Positions 23,479 through 32,671 of a stretch of 64,000 nucleotides of DNA are shown in pieces. The DNA lies in assembly GCF_030388325.1 (NCBI RefSeq), contig NZ_CP103794.1, positions 4,588,001 to 4,652,000 of the forward strand, read 5' to 3'. Positions within the stretch are counted from its first letter, which is position 1. Each line of letters begins with the position of its first letter. Source of the stretch: Flavobacterium johnsoniae. Lineage in GTDB: Bacteria > Bacteroidota > Bacteroidia > Flavobacteriales > Flavobacteriaceae. Both the position numbers and the translations under genes were made by a program. The notes under the pieces are model-generated. The model was not told the DNA's origin. It made no database searches and worked only from the letters and a program-made list of their open reading frames with translations.

Positions 23479-24267
23479 TTATAAATTTAAGTTCTGGAAA
23501 ATAAATTCGTCTTCAAAGTGTTCTTGAAAATACGAAATCCAGCTCGATGTATTTCTCACCACTTCGCCAATAACAATAATTGCTGGCGATGATATGCTTT
23601 TTTCAGCAACCAATTTAGTAATTGTATTGATAGTTCCAATTACTTTTTGTTCTGAATTTTTTGTACCGTTTTGGATAATCGCGACTGGCAGATCGTCATT
23701 TCTGTTTTGCTGATAAATCGAAATGATTTCGTCTAATTTATGCATTCCCATTAAAACAACTACAGTAGCTGCCGATTTTGAAGCCAGTTGAATGTCTTTT
23801 GATAATTTGTGTTCAGAAGTTGTTCCAGTAATTACCCAAAAACTTTCGGCAACTTTACGTTGTGTCAAACTAATTCCAACGGAAGCAGGAACTCCTAAAG
23901 CCGAAGAAATTCCGGGAACAATTGCGGTTTCAATTCCAAAATCTTCTGCAAATTCAATTTCTTCGCTTCCTCTTCCAAAAACAAAAGGATCGCCGCCTTT
24001 TAAACGAACAACATGCCCATATTTTTTTGCCATCGAAACAATCAAATCGTTAATCTGATCTTGTGTGTAAGCGTGACAGCCTAAACGTTTTCCAACAAAA
24101 ACAATTTCAGCATTTGATGCATATTCTAGCAATTCTTCATTTACTAATGCATCGTACAAAACTACATCGGCACTTTTTAAAGCTTTAATTGCTTTTAAGG
24201 TAATCAATTCAATATCACCAGGACCAGCGCCTACAATCGTCAATTTTGGGGTTTTTAAATTTCGCAT
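23479..24267 (-). CDS. cobA: uroporphyrinogen-III C-methyltransferase
   Basis: The 262-residue SUMT methylates uroporphyrinogen III twice with SAM to precorrin-2, the siroheme precursor. Motifs are LTIVGAGPGDIELITLKA at the N-terminus, DVVLYDALV, GKRLGCHAYTQDQIN, VRLKGGDPFVFGRGSEE and VPGISSALGVPASVGI. Its place inside a molybdenum cofactor operon makes sense because siroheme is the cofactor of NirB. No precorrin-2 dehydrogenase/ferrochelatase gene is visible in the window, so siroheme must be completed elsewhere. Confidence 0.94.
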   Translation of the reverse strand: MRNLKTPKLTIVGAGPGDIELITLKAIKALKSADVVLYDALVNEELLEYASNAEIVFVGKRLGCHAYTQDQINDLIVSMAKKYGHVVRLKGGDPFVFGRGSEEIEFAEDFGIETAIVPGISSALGVPASVGISLTQRKVAESFWVITGTTSEHKLSKDIQLASKSAATVVVLMGMHKLDEIISIYQQNRNDDLPVAIIQNGTKNSEQKVIGTINTITKLVAEKSISSPAIIVIGEVVRNTSSWISYFQEHFEDEFIFQNLNL

Positions 24268-24272
24268 AGTCT

Positions 24273-24845
24273 TTAAATTAAATTGATATTCAGATCGTTT
24301 AATTCATCAGCCGAATTAATATTGGTTAAATGAAAGTTTTCGCTTTCTTCTATATTTATAATTTGATGTGGTAATTTTGCCAACAAATCCATCATTTTCA
24401 ATTCGTTCGCTTCAATTGCTTCTTTAATTGTCGGGACAATACTTTTAGAATAAATCCCGATTAATGGATGTGTTTTACTCTCTGAAGCAAAAACTGTAAT
24501 TTCAGCTTCTTTTGTATGTTTTGAAATTAATTCCTGTAATAATTCTGTTGAAATTAACGGAATATCGCAACTTAAGATTAGATTGAACTCGGTTTCAGAA
24601 TGTGACAAAGCGGTATAAATTCCACCAAGCGGACCTTTATCTAAAACCAAATCTGGAATTTTTTCATACTCCAAATAATCGTATTCTTTTGATGCCGTAA
24701 TCAATTTTATTTGATCTGTAATCGGTAAAATTGCCTGAATAATATGTTCTATAAATGGTTTTTCCTGAAACAAAACCAATCCTTTTTCTGATTTCATTCT
24801 GGAACTTTTTCCTCCACAAAGAATAAATACCGTAAGTGTTTCCAT
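24273..24845 (-). CDS. mobA: molybdenum cofactor guanylyltransferase-like protein
   Basis: The 190-residue nucleotidyltransferase of the MobA family has the N-terminal LCGGKSSRMKSEKGLVLFQ signature, DLVLDKGPLGGIYTALSH and the metal-binding LILSCDIPLIS. MobA attaches GMP to molybdopterin to give the bis-MGD used by Nas/Nap-type reductases, matching the two such enzymes encoded here. A 114-base gap separates it from moeA; its transcript probably starts at the moeA promoter. Confidence 0.9.
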   Translation of the reverse strand: METLTVFILCGGKSSRMKSEKGLVLFQEKPFIEHIIQAILPITDQIKLITASKEYDYLEYEKIPDLVLDKGPLGGIYTALSHSETEFNLILSCDIPLISTELLQELISKHTKEAEITVFASESKTHPLIGIYSKSIVPTIKEAIEANELKMMDLLAKLPHQIINIEESENFHLTNINSADELNDLNINLI

Positions 24846-24959
24846 GGTTTTGTTTTTTGTTGTTTTTGTTTCAGGTTTAAAGCTTCAAGCTAACATCTAT
24901 ATGTTTTCATTTATACACTGCTTTTCATCGATTACCTTAAACTTTTTCCTCTTTTCACT

Positions 24960-26132
24960 CTAATCTATCGGCAATAATGTTACTAATTGTCCTTTTTTAT
25001 ATTCCTGAATATCTTCTGGAACAATAAGCAAACCATTTCCAACGGCAAAAGTATTTAGCATTGCTGAACTTTGTCCGTCGAGAATAGTGACTTTTGTTTC
25101 GTCGTATTTTGCTTTTAAGAATAATGTTTTTCCTGTACTATTTTTAATCTCCGAATTTAATTTACGTACTACTTTTGTTTTATGAATGTTCGAAAATCCT
25201 AATTTGTTTTTAATAGCGGGCGAAACATAAATGTAAAAATTCGTTAGCGATGAAGCTGGATTTCCTGGTAATGCAAAAACCAACGTTTCATTTTTAGAAC
25301 CAAAAAACATTGGTTTTCCAGGCCTCTGATTGATTTTATAAAACAATTCCTGAACACCGTTTTGCAATAAAGCTTCTTTTACAAAATCATAATCGCCAAC
25401 TGAAATTCCGCCAGAAATTAAAACAACATCATATTTTTTTAAAATAGCTTTAAGCGCACTTTTTGTGGCTTTCAAATTATCTTTTACTCTGTAAACTTTC
25501 GTTTTTTTGATTCCGATAGTTTTCAGAGCTGCTTCTAGCATAACCGAATTACTTTCGAAAATCTTTCCTTTTTTTAGTTTTTTTCCGGGCTGTACTAATT
25601 CGTTTCCAGTTACTAAAATGGCTACTTTCGGCTTTTTGTAAACCTCAACTTCCGTGATTCCTAAACAAGCTAAAAATCCAATTGCTGCGGGTGTGATTAA
25701 AGTATTGGCTTCAAAAACTATATCGTCTTTCGCAATTTGTTCTCCTTTTTGGCGAACGTTTGAAAGTTTTTCAGGCATTGTAGCAATCAAAATCGAATCT
25801 TTGTTTGCCATTACATGTTCCTGCATCACGACTGTATCTGCATTATCGGGAACAAAAGCACCTGTAAATATTCGAATTGCTTCGTTTGACTTTAATTTTA
25901 TGTTTGAATGATCTCCTGCCTGCAAAGTCCCAGCAATATCATATTGATGTCGAATACTATACATAAAGGCATATCCGTCCATTGCAGACTGTCGAAACGG
26001 CGGCATGTTGATTGGCGAAATTACTTTTTTTGCCAAAACATATCCTAACGCCTTGCTAACCGAAATTAATTTGGTTGGCATTTTTGTGCTATTAGCTTCA
26101 ATAATCGCTATGGCTTCTTCTACTTTAATCAT
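24960..26132 (-). CDS. moeA: molybdopterin molybdenumtransferase
   Basis: MoeA inserts molybdenum into adenylated molybdopterin. From the ATG at 26132 the protein is 390 residues, starting MIKVEEAIAIIEANS as is usual. It contains MPPFRQSAMDGYAF, RIFTGAFVPDNADTVVMQE, VLISGGISVGDYDFVKEAL and FALPGNPASSLTNF. An upstream GTG at 26168 would extend the frame, but it falls on the -7 box and the extension is hydrophobic and unlike MoeA. First gene of the Moco operon, with a TACTTAT-type operator in its promoter. Confidence 0.94.
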   Translation of the reverse strand: MIKVEEAIAIIEANSTKMPTKLISVSKALGYVLAKKVISPINMPPFRQSAMDGYAFMYSIRHQYDIAGTLQAGDHSNIKLKSNEAIRIFTGAFVPDNADTVVMQEHVMANKDSILIATMPEKLSNVRQKGEQIAKDDIVFEANTLITPAAIGFLACLGITEVEVYKKPKVAILVTGNELVQPGKKLKKGKIFESNSVMLEAALKTIGIKKTKVYRVKDNLKATKSALKAILKKYDVVLISGGISVGDYDFVKEALLQNGVQELFYKINQRPGKPMFFGSKNETLVFALPGNPASSLTNFYIYVSPAIKNKLGFSNIHKTKVVRKLNSEIKNSTGKTLFLKAKYDETKVTILDGQSSAMLNTFAVGNGLLIVPEDIQEYKKGQLVTLLPID

Positions 26133-26167
26133 TAGGCTATTTTTTACAAGCAAAAAAATACTTATCA

Positions 26168-26189
26168 CAAATATAAGTATTTTTACTTA
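26168..26189 (-). promoter_or_regulatory. moeA (Moco operon) promoter with TAAGTA-N4-TACTTAT operator
   Basis: Read on the minus strand: TAAGTA (26189-26184), AAAA, TACTTAT (26179-26173), overlapping the -7 box TATATTTG (26175-26168). The TACTTATATTTG string and all spacings equal those at nirB. A further plus-strand TACTTAT lies at 26159-26165. Confidence 0.65.
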
Positions 26190-26294
26190 GTTCAATCAAT
26201 TAAGTACATTTTTTTTTAAAATATAAATTTAGCTTAATTCTTTTACATAGATTTATAAAAACTCAAATAGCTTTAAAAGTGAAAGTAGTTCTGC

Positions 26295-26543
26295 TTATTT
26301 ATTTCTAAAATTACCTTTTGGAAGATAATACAACCAAGCAAATCCAATAAAAAATAAGATTGAAGAAGCTATAAATGCAGGAATTAAAATTTCTTTGTTA
26401 TTCTCTAATGCATTATTCAAAGAAGCATATAAAAGCCAGATTTGAATACTTACATTTAAAATCAAAATAAAAATAAGTGTCGAAAGTATATTGTTCAGCT
26501 TATTAGGGTTAGCGCGATTCTGGCTTCGTCTAAAAGTACTCAT
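26295..26543 (-). CDS. small two-helix membrane protein of the nitrate reductase operon
   Basis: The 82-residue product has a basic N-terminus (FRRSQNRANPNK), a first hydrophobic helix (about 20-43), a short polar loop and a second helix (about 52-74), with a basic end. No family is recognised with confidence. It is the last gene of the operon, starting 24 bases after the Rieske stop, so a small accessory subunit of the membrane nitrate reductase complex is a reasonable inference. Confidence 0.65.
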   Translation of the reverse strand: MSTFRRSQNRANPNKLNNILSTLIFILILNVSIQIWLLYASLNNALENNKEILIPAFIASSILFFIGFAWLYYLPKGNFRNK

Positions 26544-26567
26544 ATCTCTAAATTTAAATTATACAAT

Positions 26568-27080
26568 CTAGCTGTCTTTTTTCTCAATCATTGCTTTTAC
26601 AAAAACAGCATTTTCTTTAAAAACTACTTCTAATTGTGGTAAAGCTCGCGGTGGCGGTCCGGCAATAACATCTCCAGTCGAAGCGTCAAATGAACCTTCG
26701 TGACACGGACAATGTATAATTCCAGTTCCTGGTTTGTAATATACTGAACAAGAAAGGTGTGTACATTTTTGTTCGTAAGCTCTAAATTCTCCGCTTTCTA
26801 AGTGAATTAATATATATGGAATTGTACTTCCTTCTAAAACAAAACCTCTTGTTCCTCCAACTGGAACATCTTCCTTATTGCAGATAAAATGCTCACCTTG
26901 TACTTCTTCTTTTGGTAATAAAAAAGCTTTTGCAGTTACGAATCCGCTTCCAACCATTAATCCACCAGAAACAAAAGTCAGGAATTTAGCAAAATCGCGT
27001 CGGCTGACCTGAGTTGATTCCTGTTTTTTTATGGGGAAATCTTTTTTCCAGTTTTGATTTAAATTATCTTCTTTTGACAT
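26568..27080 (-). CDS. Tat-type membrane-anchored Rieske [2Fe-2S] protein
   Basis: The 170-residue protein carries a twin-arginine motif (SRRDFAKFL, R27-R28) followed by a hydrophobic stretch (about 32-52), so the Fe-S domain should be folded before export and held in the membrane facing the periplasm. The Rieske ligands are C106-x-H108 and C124-x2-H127, with the bc1-type disulfide cysteines C111 and C126 (CTHLSC, CPCHEGSFD). That predicts a high-potential cluster, unlike NirD. It follows the ferredoxin gene by 9 bases. A quinol-linked electron-transfer role with the NarI-like cytochrome b is inferred. Confidence 0.87.
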   Translation of the reverse strand: MSKEDNLNQNWKKDFPIKKQESTQVSRRDFAKFLTFVSGGLMVGSGFVTAKAFLLPKEEVQGEHFICNKEDVPVGGTRGFVLEGSTIPYILIHLESGEFRAYEQKCTHLSCSVYYKPGTGIIHCPCHEGSFDASTGDVIAGPPPRALPQLEVVFKENAVFVKAMIEKKDS

Positions 27081-27089
27081 GATTCTGGT

Positions 27090-27659
27090 TTAATAAATTC
27101 TTAATTCTGTACTTCCTTTTGGCATCATAATATTGACTTTTGTTTTGACTTTTTCCTGTCCAAAAATGAAGTTATTAATTGGTGTACTGTTTGGTCTCAT
27201 TTCTTCGATTTGTTCTCTCGTTCCGTAAAATAATGCACCACTTGGACAAACTGTTGCGCACATTGGTTTTTTACCGACACTTGTTCTGTCATAACACATT
27301 GTACATTTCATCATCAAATCGTATTCTTCGACTTTTTTAGGCACACCAAAAGGACAAGCCATAACGCAGTTGGAGCATCCTATACATCTTTCTGTATTTG
27401 CGGTATGCACTACGCCAAATTCGTCTTGCGAAATAGCATCCGCGGGGCAAACATTCGCACAAACCGGATCTTCACAATGCATACAAACCTGAACGGTTGT
27501 TTGAATTGTCGACGAGCGATCTACATAATTTACGCTTATTAAGGTTTGCTGGCCGTTGGTTTCACATTCGGCACAAGCCATTTCGCAGGCTTTACAGCCA
27601 ATACAGCGTTGCATATCTACAAAAAATTCTTCGTTTGTATTAAAATTGGTCAAATTCAT
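27090..27659 (-). CDS. four-cluster [4Fe-4S] ferredoxin subunit, NarH/DmsB-like
   Basis: The 189-residue protein has four cysteine groups: [37 protein letters not shown]; and [21 protein letters not shown] (written here by group). This is the DmsB/NrfC/NarH type of electron-transfer subunit. It has no Tat signal, so it should sit in the cytoplasm with the catalytic subunit encoded just upstream (18-base gap), passing electrons from the membrane to the molybdenum enzyme. Confidence 0.88.
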   Translation of the reverse strand: MNLTNFNTNEEFFVDMQRCIGCKACEMACAECETNGQQTLISVNYVDRSSTIQTTVQVCMHCEDPVCANVCPADAISQDEFGVVHTANTERCIGCSNCVMACPFGVPKKVEEYDLMMKCTMCYDRTSVGKKPMCATVCPSGALFYGTREQIEEMRPNSTPINNFIFGQEKVKTKVNIMMPKGSTELRIY

Positions 27660-27677
27660 AACTTCACTTTTTATAGA

Positions 27678-29894
27678 TTAAACACTTGCATACGCTTCAG
27701 ATTCTTTTGCTGGCGGCGCTATTTTTCCTTGCGGATCTAATAAGCAGGCGCAGACTTTAAATTCTGGAATTTTAGAAATTGGATCTAAAGTTCCTGGCGT
27801 CAATTGATTCGCTGATTTATGTCCGGGCCAGTGATAAGGAATAAAAACGGTATCTTTTCTAATCGTTTCTACAATATTAGCAGGGAATATTCCTTCTCCT
27901 CTTCGGGTTACAACTCTCACTAATTCTCTTTGTTTGATGCCGTATTGCGCTGCTAATTCTGGATGAATTTCTAACATTGGTTCTGGAAACTGATCTACCA
28001 ATTTTCCTATTCGGCGTGTTTGCGTTCCGCTTAAATATTGTGAAACGACACGGCCTGTTGTTAATGTTATTGGATATTCTTCATCGGTAACTTCGCCCGG
28101 AAGTTTATACGGTGCGGGATTAAAATGCGCCTTCCCATCTGGCGTTTTAAACTTTTTATCTTCCCAAAGTCTTGGTGTTCCCGGATGATCTTCGGTTGGA
28201 CAAGGCCAAAAAACCCCCATTTTATCTTCTACTTTTTTATACGTAATTCCGAAATAATCAGCTGTTCCACCTTTTGATGCTACACGCAATTCATTGAAGA
28301 TTTCTTCGCTGTTATTGTATGTGAATTTATCTTCTTCACCTAATCTTTTGGCTATTTCTAATAAAATTGAAGTATCAGTTCTGGCTTCTCCCGGAGGCGT
28401 AACGGCTTGCCTGATTCGGATTACTCTTCCTTCTGCAGAAGTTGTTGTTCCTTCTTCTTCTTCTTGTAAAGATCCTGCTAAAACAATATCGGCATGTCTT
28501 GCAGTTTCATTCAAGAAGAAATCGATACAAACGTAAAATTCTAATTTTTCAAGAGCCGAACGCACATAATTATTGTTTGGAAGTGAAACCAACGGATTGA
28601 AACAAATCGATATTAATCCTTTGATTTCATCTCTGTGAATGGCTTCTATAATTTCATAAGCCGTAAGTCCTTTTCCCGGTAAATCTTTTTCATCAATTCC
28701 CCAAACTTCAGATATATATTTTCTGTGTTCTGGATTTTCAATATCTCTGTTTCCGGGTAATTGATCACATTTATGTCCATGTTCTCTTCCGCCTTGACCA
28801 TTTCCTTGTCCGGTAATTGTTCCGTAACCACAATATGGTCTTCCTATTCTTCCTGTTGCTAAAACCAAATTAATACAGCCTAAAACATTATCAACACCTT
28901 TTGAGTGATGTTCGATTCCACGTGCGTGAAGTAAAAAGCTTGTTTTGGCTTTTCCCCACAATTCGGCGGCGGCTTTTATTTTTTCTTTGTCAATTCCAGT
29001 AACTTCTTCTGCCCATTCTAAAGTATAATCTTTAACGGCATCTATAGTTTCCTGAAATCCTGATGTATGATTATCAATAAAATCATGATCGAGCATATCG
29101 TGATCTACTAAATATTTCAGCATTGCACCATATAAGGCAGAATCTGTTCCGGGTTTTACATCTAAGTGAATATCGGCAGTTCTGGCAAGCGGAATCATTC
29201 TAGGATCGATTACAATTAATTTTGCCCCACGATCTCTAGCTTTCCAAATCCAATGCGTTAAGGTTGGGAAAGTTTCACTAATGTTTGCTCCTGTAACAAT
29301 GATAACTTCGGCATATTCTAAGTCCGAATAATTGTTGGAAGCGCGGTCTAAACCAAATGCTTTTTTATTTCCTGCTCCTGCGCTTACCATACAAAGTCTT
29401 CCGTTGTAATCAAGGTTTCTTGTTTTTAGAGCGACACGGGCAAATTTTCCAACTAAATAACTTTTTTCGTTGGTTAATGAAACTCCAGATAACATTGAAA
29501 ATGCATGTTTTCCGTATTTTTCTTGAATTCTTTTTATTTCAGAAATGGTTTTATCCATTGCATCATCCCATGAAATTTTTTCAAATCCTTTTCCTTCTAC
29601 TCTTTGTATTGGGTGCAAAAGTCGATCTGGGTGATTATTTTGAAGATATCTTTGAACTCCTTTTGGACACAAACGTCCTTCGTTAAACGGAAATTCCATC
29701 CACGGTTCAAAACCTACTACTTTATTTTCTTTTACCAATAACTGAATTCCGCATTGCATTCCGCAAAAGCAACAATGTGTTTTTACAACGTCATCTGGTT
29801 CATCTCGTCCGTTGTAACCATCTACAGGTGCATAGTTAAGATGTGGTCCAAATGCTTCAATTATTTTTTCAGTTGATACAGGTAGTTTTGCCAT
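27678..29894 (-). CDS. molybdopterin nitrate reductase catalytic subunit, Nas/Nap-type
   Basis: From the ATG at 29894 the protein has 738 residues. [4Fe-4S] ligands are C41, C44, C48 (HCCFCGMQC) and C77 (GRLCPKG). The molybdenum ligand is C169 ([10 protein letters not shown]), as in NapA and NasA and unlike the Asp of NarG. Bis-MGD-binding motifs include [30 protein letters not shown] and [18 protein letters not shown]. There is no signal peptide, so it should be cytoplasmic. The longer frame from a TTG at 29918 adds only KKQKKQK-like residues from A-rich DNA and is rejected. Neighbouring ferredoxin, Rieske and cytochrome b genes suggest a quinol-fed enzyme. Substrate is inferred as nitrate from the NarK neighbours. 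Confidence 0.87.
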   Translation of the reverse strand: MAKLPVSTEKIIEAFGPHLNYAPVDGYNGRDEPDDVVKTHCCFCGMQCGIQLLVKENKVVGFEPWMEFPFNEGRLCPKGVQRYLQNNHPDRLLHPIQRVEGKGFEKISWDDAMDKTISEIKRIQEKYGKHAFSMLSGVSLTNEKSYLVGKFARVALKTRNLDYNGRLCMVSAGAGNKKAFGLDRASNNYSDLEYAEVIIVTGANISETFPTLTHWIWKARDRGAKLIVIDPRMIPLARTADIHLDVKPGTDSALYGAMLKYLVDHDMLDHDFIDNHTSGFQETIDAVKDYTLEWAEEVTGIDKEKIKAAAELWGKAKTSFLLHARGIEHHSKGVDNVLGCINLVLATGRIGRPYCGYGTITGQGNGQGGREHGHKCDQLPGNRDIENPEHRKYISEVWGIDEKDLPGKGLTAYEIIEAIHRDEIKGLISICFNPLVSLPNNNYVRSALEKLEFYVCIDFFLNETARHADIVLAGSLQEEEEGTTTSAEGRVIRIRQAVTPPGEARTDTSILLEIAKRLGEEDKFTYNNSEEIFNELRVASKGGTADYFGITYKKVEDKMGVFWPCPTEDHPGTPRLWEDKKFKTPDGKAHFNPAPYKLPGEVTDEEYPITLTTGRVVSQYLSGTQTRRIGKLVDQFPEPMLEIHPELAAQYGIKQRELVRVVTRRGEGIFPANIVETIRKDTVFIPYHWPGHKSANQLTPGTLDPISKIPEFKVCACLLDPQGKIAPPAKESEAYASV

Positions 29895-29910
29895 GTTTTT
29901 TTGTTTTTTT

Positions 29911-29983
29911 TGTTTCAAGTTTCAGGTTTCAAGTTTCACGTTCTGTGCAGAACTTGAAACTTGAAACCTAAAACTTGAAACTA
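29911..29983. repeat. inverted repeat of GTTTCAAGTTTC words
   Basis: GTTTCAAGTTTCAGGTTTCA and following (29912-29937) are complemented, with few mismatches, by TTGAAACTTGAAACCTAAAA and following (29955-29983). It fills the gap between the cytochrome b gene and the reductase gene inside one operon. Confidence 0.8.
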
Positions 29984-29990
29984 TTTTTTA

Positions 29991-31040
29991 TTATCCAAAT
30001 AAATTTCCGCCTTCTAGTCTGGCTTTTAAATGTGCTTGTGCTAAACGAGATCTTTTCCCTTCTGGGCTTAAATCAAGGTGAGAAGTTCCGTCTTCGTGGG
30101 TAAAATCAAAACCAAGTTCTTTGGTTACAATTTTTAGATCGTCGATATGGAGTTTTGTAGCAAATTCTTCTCCGGTATGCGGACAAACTGCCATTCCTTT
30201 TTTAATTCCTTCTTGTTTATAAATATGTGCTCCAATTTGTGCGGGACGCTGAATGATATGAAAGAATTTCCCAAACGGAATCCAAATCAAAAACATGATT
30301 ACAGTTACAGCATGAATTACAGCAAGGAAATCATATGCAAATCCTTTCATAAATTGATAGGAATATGTTAAACATAAACCTGTTACAGAAATTGCTATTA
30401 ACAAAATCAACGGTAATAAATCGCCTTCAAAAGTCTGCGTTGCAATTAATCCAGGATTGGTTAATCTTCTTCGCAAATAATAAACAGAACCAATTATTAC
30501 TAACCATGAAGACCAGTTTAAAGCATGAAAAATCAGAAATGCCAAAAATGAATTTATCTGAAAATCCATCATTTTAAATCCGAAGAAATGTGCTTCGTAA
30601 ATGGATATTGAATTTGGCGCAAGCGTAAAATGAATCCATCCAAATGTAAGCGGAATTGTTATTGCAAAAGCTGACAAACAACCTAATGCAATACAAAAAT
30701 GAGCAAACCAGCGCCATTTACTTCTTGGGTAAATAAACTTTTGAACCACAATATTCTGAGCAGTTTCTTTTCCTAAAAACCATAAATGCGAGAATATTTT
30801 TCCGGTAAAAAGAAATTTTAAACTTCTCTTGAAGTACATCCATGTTGGAGGTCTTTGCAACCAAACTGTATAGCGATAAACGATTCCGAAGAAAGCAAAT
30901 ACAGTTCCGAATAAATAAGTGACTAGTGCAGCATCAAAATTTTGTAATTTTCTGGAACCATAAAAAACGAGCACAATAGTCAATATTGAAACTAAAGTTG
31001 CAACAAGTAAAGCTTTGGTATTAAACGTTTTATTTTTCAT
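29991..31040 (-). CDS. NarI-like cytochrome b membrane subunit
   Basis: The 349-residue protein has about six hydrophobic helices, with histidines in membrane segments suited to bind two b hemes (HFCIALG, HALNWSSW, HAVTVIMFLIW, KFFHIIQRP). The arrangement resembles the gamma subunit of respiratory nitrate reductase and related HdrE/NarI-type quinol oxidases. A soluble C-terminal tail from about residue 285 (CPHTGEEFATKLH) is additional. It lies between the transporter and the catalytic subunit genes. I infer quinol oxidation feeding the nitrate reductase; heme ligands are not individually proven. Confidence 0.75.
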   Translation of the reverse strand: MKNKTFNTKALLVATLVSILTIVLVFYGSRKLQNFDAALVTYLFGTVFAFFGIVYRYTVWLQRPPTWMYFKRSLKFLFTGKIFSHLWFLGKETAQNIVVQKFIYPRSKWRWFAHFCIALGCLSAFAITIPLTFGWIHFTLAPNSISIYEAHFFGFKMMDFQINSFLAFLIFHALNWSSWLVIIGSVYYLRRRLTNPGLIATQTFEGDLLPLILLIAISVTGLCLTYSYQFMKGFAYDFLAVIHAVTVIMFLIWIPFGKFFHIIQRPAQIGAHIYKQEGIKKGMAVCPHTGEEFATKLHIDDLKIVTKELGFDFTHEDGTSHLDLSPEGKRSRLAQAHLKARLEGGNLFG

Positions 31041-31067
31041 CTTTAATAAAATTAAATGATTACTTAT

Positions 31068-32660
31068 TTAACTCGGTTTTTCACAATTCTTACGATTGTA
31101 AAACCACCAATTGATACCTGTAGCTAATATAGTGAAAATAGCAACACCAATAAAGAATTGATTTACAGTACCATTAGAAGAAATATTATTTCCAATTAAT
31201 TTAGAAAAGATAAAAGGTCCAAAAGCTGCAATTGCTGCTGTCCATCCAATTACCCCAGCTGCTTGGCGCGGATTTTCTTTAAATATTATTGGATATTGTC
31301 TAAATGTTCCTGCATTTCCAATTCCAGTAAAAAAGAACATTGCTAAAATTACGGTTACAAAAAGAGGAAATTGTTCCATGCTTGTGGGTGCAACTAATCC
31401 GTGGGTTATCAGTATTATTGCTCCGGCTAAAATTCCTAAACCTGTAATGGTTGTTAGGATTGCTCCTCCAACTTTATCAGCCACAAATCCAAAAGCAATT
31501 CGGCTGGCAGAACCTAATAATGGTCCGTAGAATGCATATACTAAAGGATCTGGCGCATTTGGAAAATCTCCGTAAAGGAATTTAATCATTAAAGGAAAAG
31601 CGGCAGATAAACCAGCAAAAGTTCCAAATGTCATTACATATGTAATGGTGCAATACCAAGTATGTTTATTCGAAAAAATATCCATTTGTTCTTTTACAGA
31701 AGCCATCATTGGAATGCTTCTTAAATAAAACCAACTTAAAATTGCCATAATAATTAAAAATGGAACATACCAAAATGCTGCAGACTGCAAGTAAATTTCC
31801 GACTTTTTAACAGCTGTATTTTCAGGATTAATGTTGTCTAATATTTTTTCGGCCAATTTCGGATTTGCATTTGCAATCGCTTTTGCTTTAGCTTTTATTG
31901 GTAATGCATTAAAAATAACAACATTATCTATCGAATTTATTGCGTTACTTACCGAATCGATGACATTTGTCTTTACGTTAGAAAGTATTTTAGTCTGAAC
32001 TTCAGCATCAAAAGTGGCAAAAACTTCTTTTTGTTTTTCTAAACTTGAAGTTTGTAAAAGAGCTAACGTTTCTTTAGGATCAACACTTGTAAAACTTGAA
32101 GCAGCGCCATAAATTCCGACACTAATTATCAGAGGCGTAACAAATTGAGCAATAGAAACTCCAAAGTTTCCAATTCCAGCTTGTAGTCCTAAAGCTGTTC
32201 CTTTTAATCTTTGAGGAAAAAACAAGCTTGTGCTTGGCATATAAGAAGAGAAATCTCCTCCTCCAAAACCTGTTGTAAAAGCCAAAACTGCAAAAACCCA
32301 AAATGGTGTATTGACATTCATAATGGCAAAACCAATCCCGATTACTGGAATTAATTTAATTAATGTCGCAAAAGATACTATATGACGTGTGCCAAAAATG
32401 GGTAACAAAAAAGTATGTACAATTCTCAAAAATCCAGCTGCAAGCCCAGGAATAGCTGTTAACCAAAACAGCTGATCTTTAGAAAAATTAAATCCTAATC
32501 CTGGCAATTTAACTGCAATGACACTCATCATAAACCAAGAAGCGAATGATAATGTTAAGGTAATTGTTGTGATGGTTAATGTCCTCCATGCAATTTTACT
32601 TCCGCCAGAATTCCAAAACGCTTCATCTTCCGGATCCCATTTGTCTAACCAAGTTTTCAT
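31068..32660 (-). CDS. NarK-type nitrate/nitrite transporter with long insert
   Basis: This 530-residue MFS protein of the nitrate/nitrite porter family begins with an unusual hydrophilic N-terminus (WLDKWDPEDEAFWNSGGSKI). It has the GGGDFSSYMPSTSLFFP and GTALGLQAGIGNFGVSIAQF regions near 140-175, and GNAGTFRQYPIIF near 445. A soluble segment of about 100 residues (about 190-290; SLEKQKEVFATFDAEVQTKI and helical Lys/Ala/Asn-rich stretches) is inserted midway. It is divergent from the other two NarK homologs here, and may be the nitrate/nitrite antiporter partner of 32672. Confidence 0.85.
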   Translation of the reverse strand: MKTWLDKWDPEDEAFWNSGGSKIAWRTLTITTITLTLSFASWFMMSVIAVKLPGLGFNFSKDQLFWLTAIPGLAAGFLRIVHTFLLPIFGTRHIVSFATLIKLIPVIGIGFAIMNVNTPFWVFAVLAFTTGFGGGDFSSYMPSTSLFFPQRLKGTALGLQAGIGNFGVSIAQFVTPLIISVGIYGAASSFTSVDPKETLALLQTSSLEKQKEVFATFDAEVQTKILSNVKTNVIDSVSNAINSIDNVVIFNALPIKAKAKAIANANPKLAEKILDNINPENTAVKKSEIYLQSAAFWYVPFLIIMAILSWFYLRSIPMMASVKEQMDIFSNKHTWYCTITYVMTFGTFAGLSAAFPLMIKFLYGDFPNAPDPLVYAFYGPLLGSASRIAFGFVADKVGGAILTTITGLGILAGAIILITHGLVAPTSMEQFPLFVTVILAMFFFTGIGNAGTFRQYPIIFKENPRQAAGVIGWTAAIAAFGPFIFSKLIGNNISSNGTVNQFFIGVAIFTILATGINWWFYNRKNCEKPS

Positions 32661-32671
32661 ATGTTTATTTT

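Noticed and set aside
26133..26168. GTG start extending moeA by 12 residues
   Set aside because: It overlaps the -7 box and operator, and the extension is unlike other MoeA starts.
29357..29686. A 109-codon plus-strand frame with many Leu and Phe residues
   Set aside because: It is antisense within the well-conserved molybdenum subunit gene and has no regulatory signals.
29895..29918. TTG start extending the nitrate reductase subunit by eight residues
   Set aside because: The added residues come from the A-rich end of an inverted repeat; the ATG at 29894 gives a normal start.
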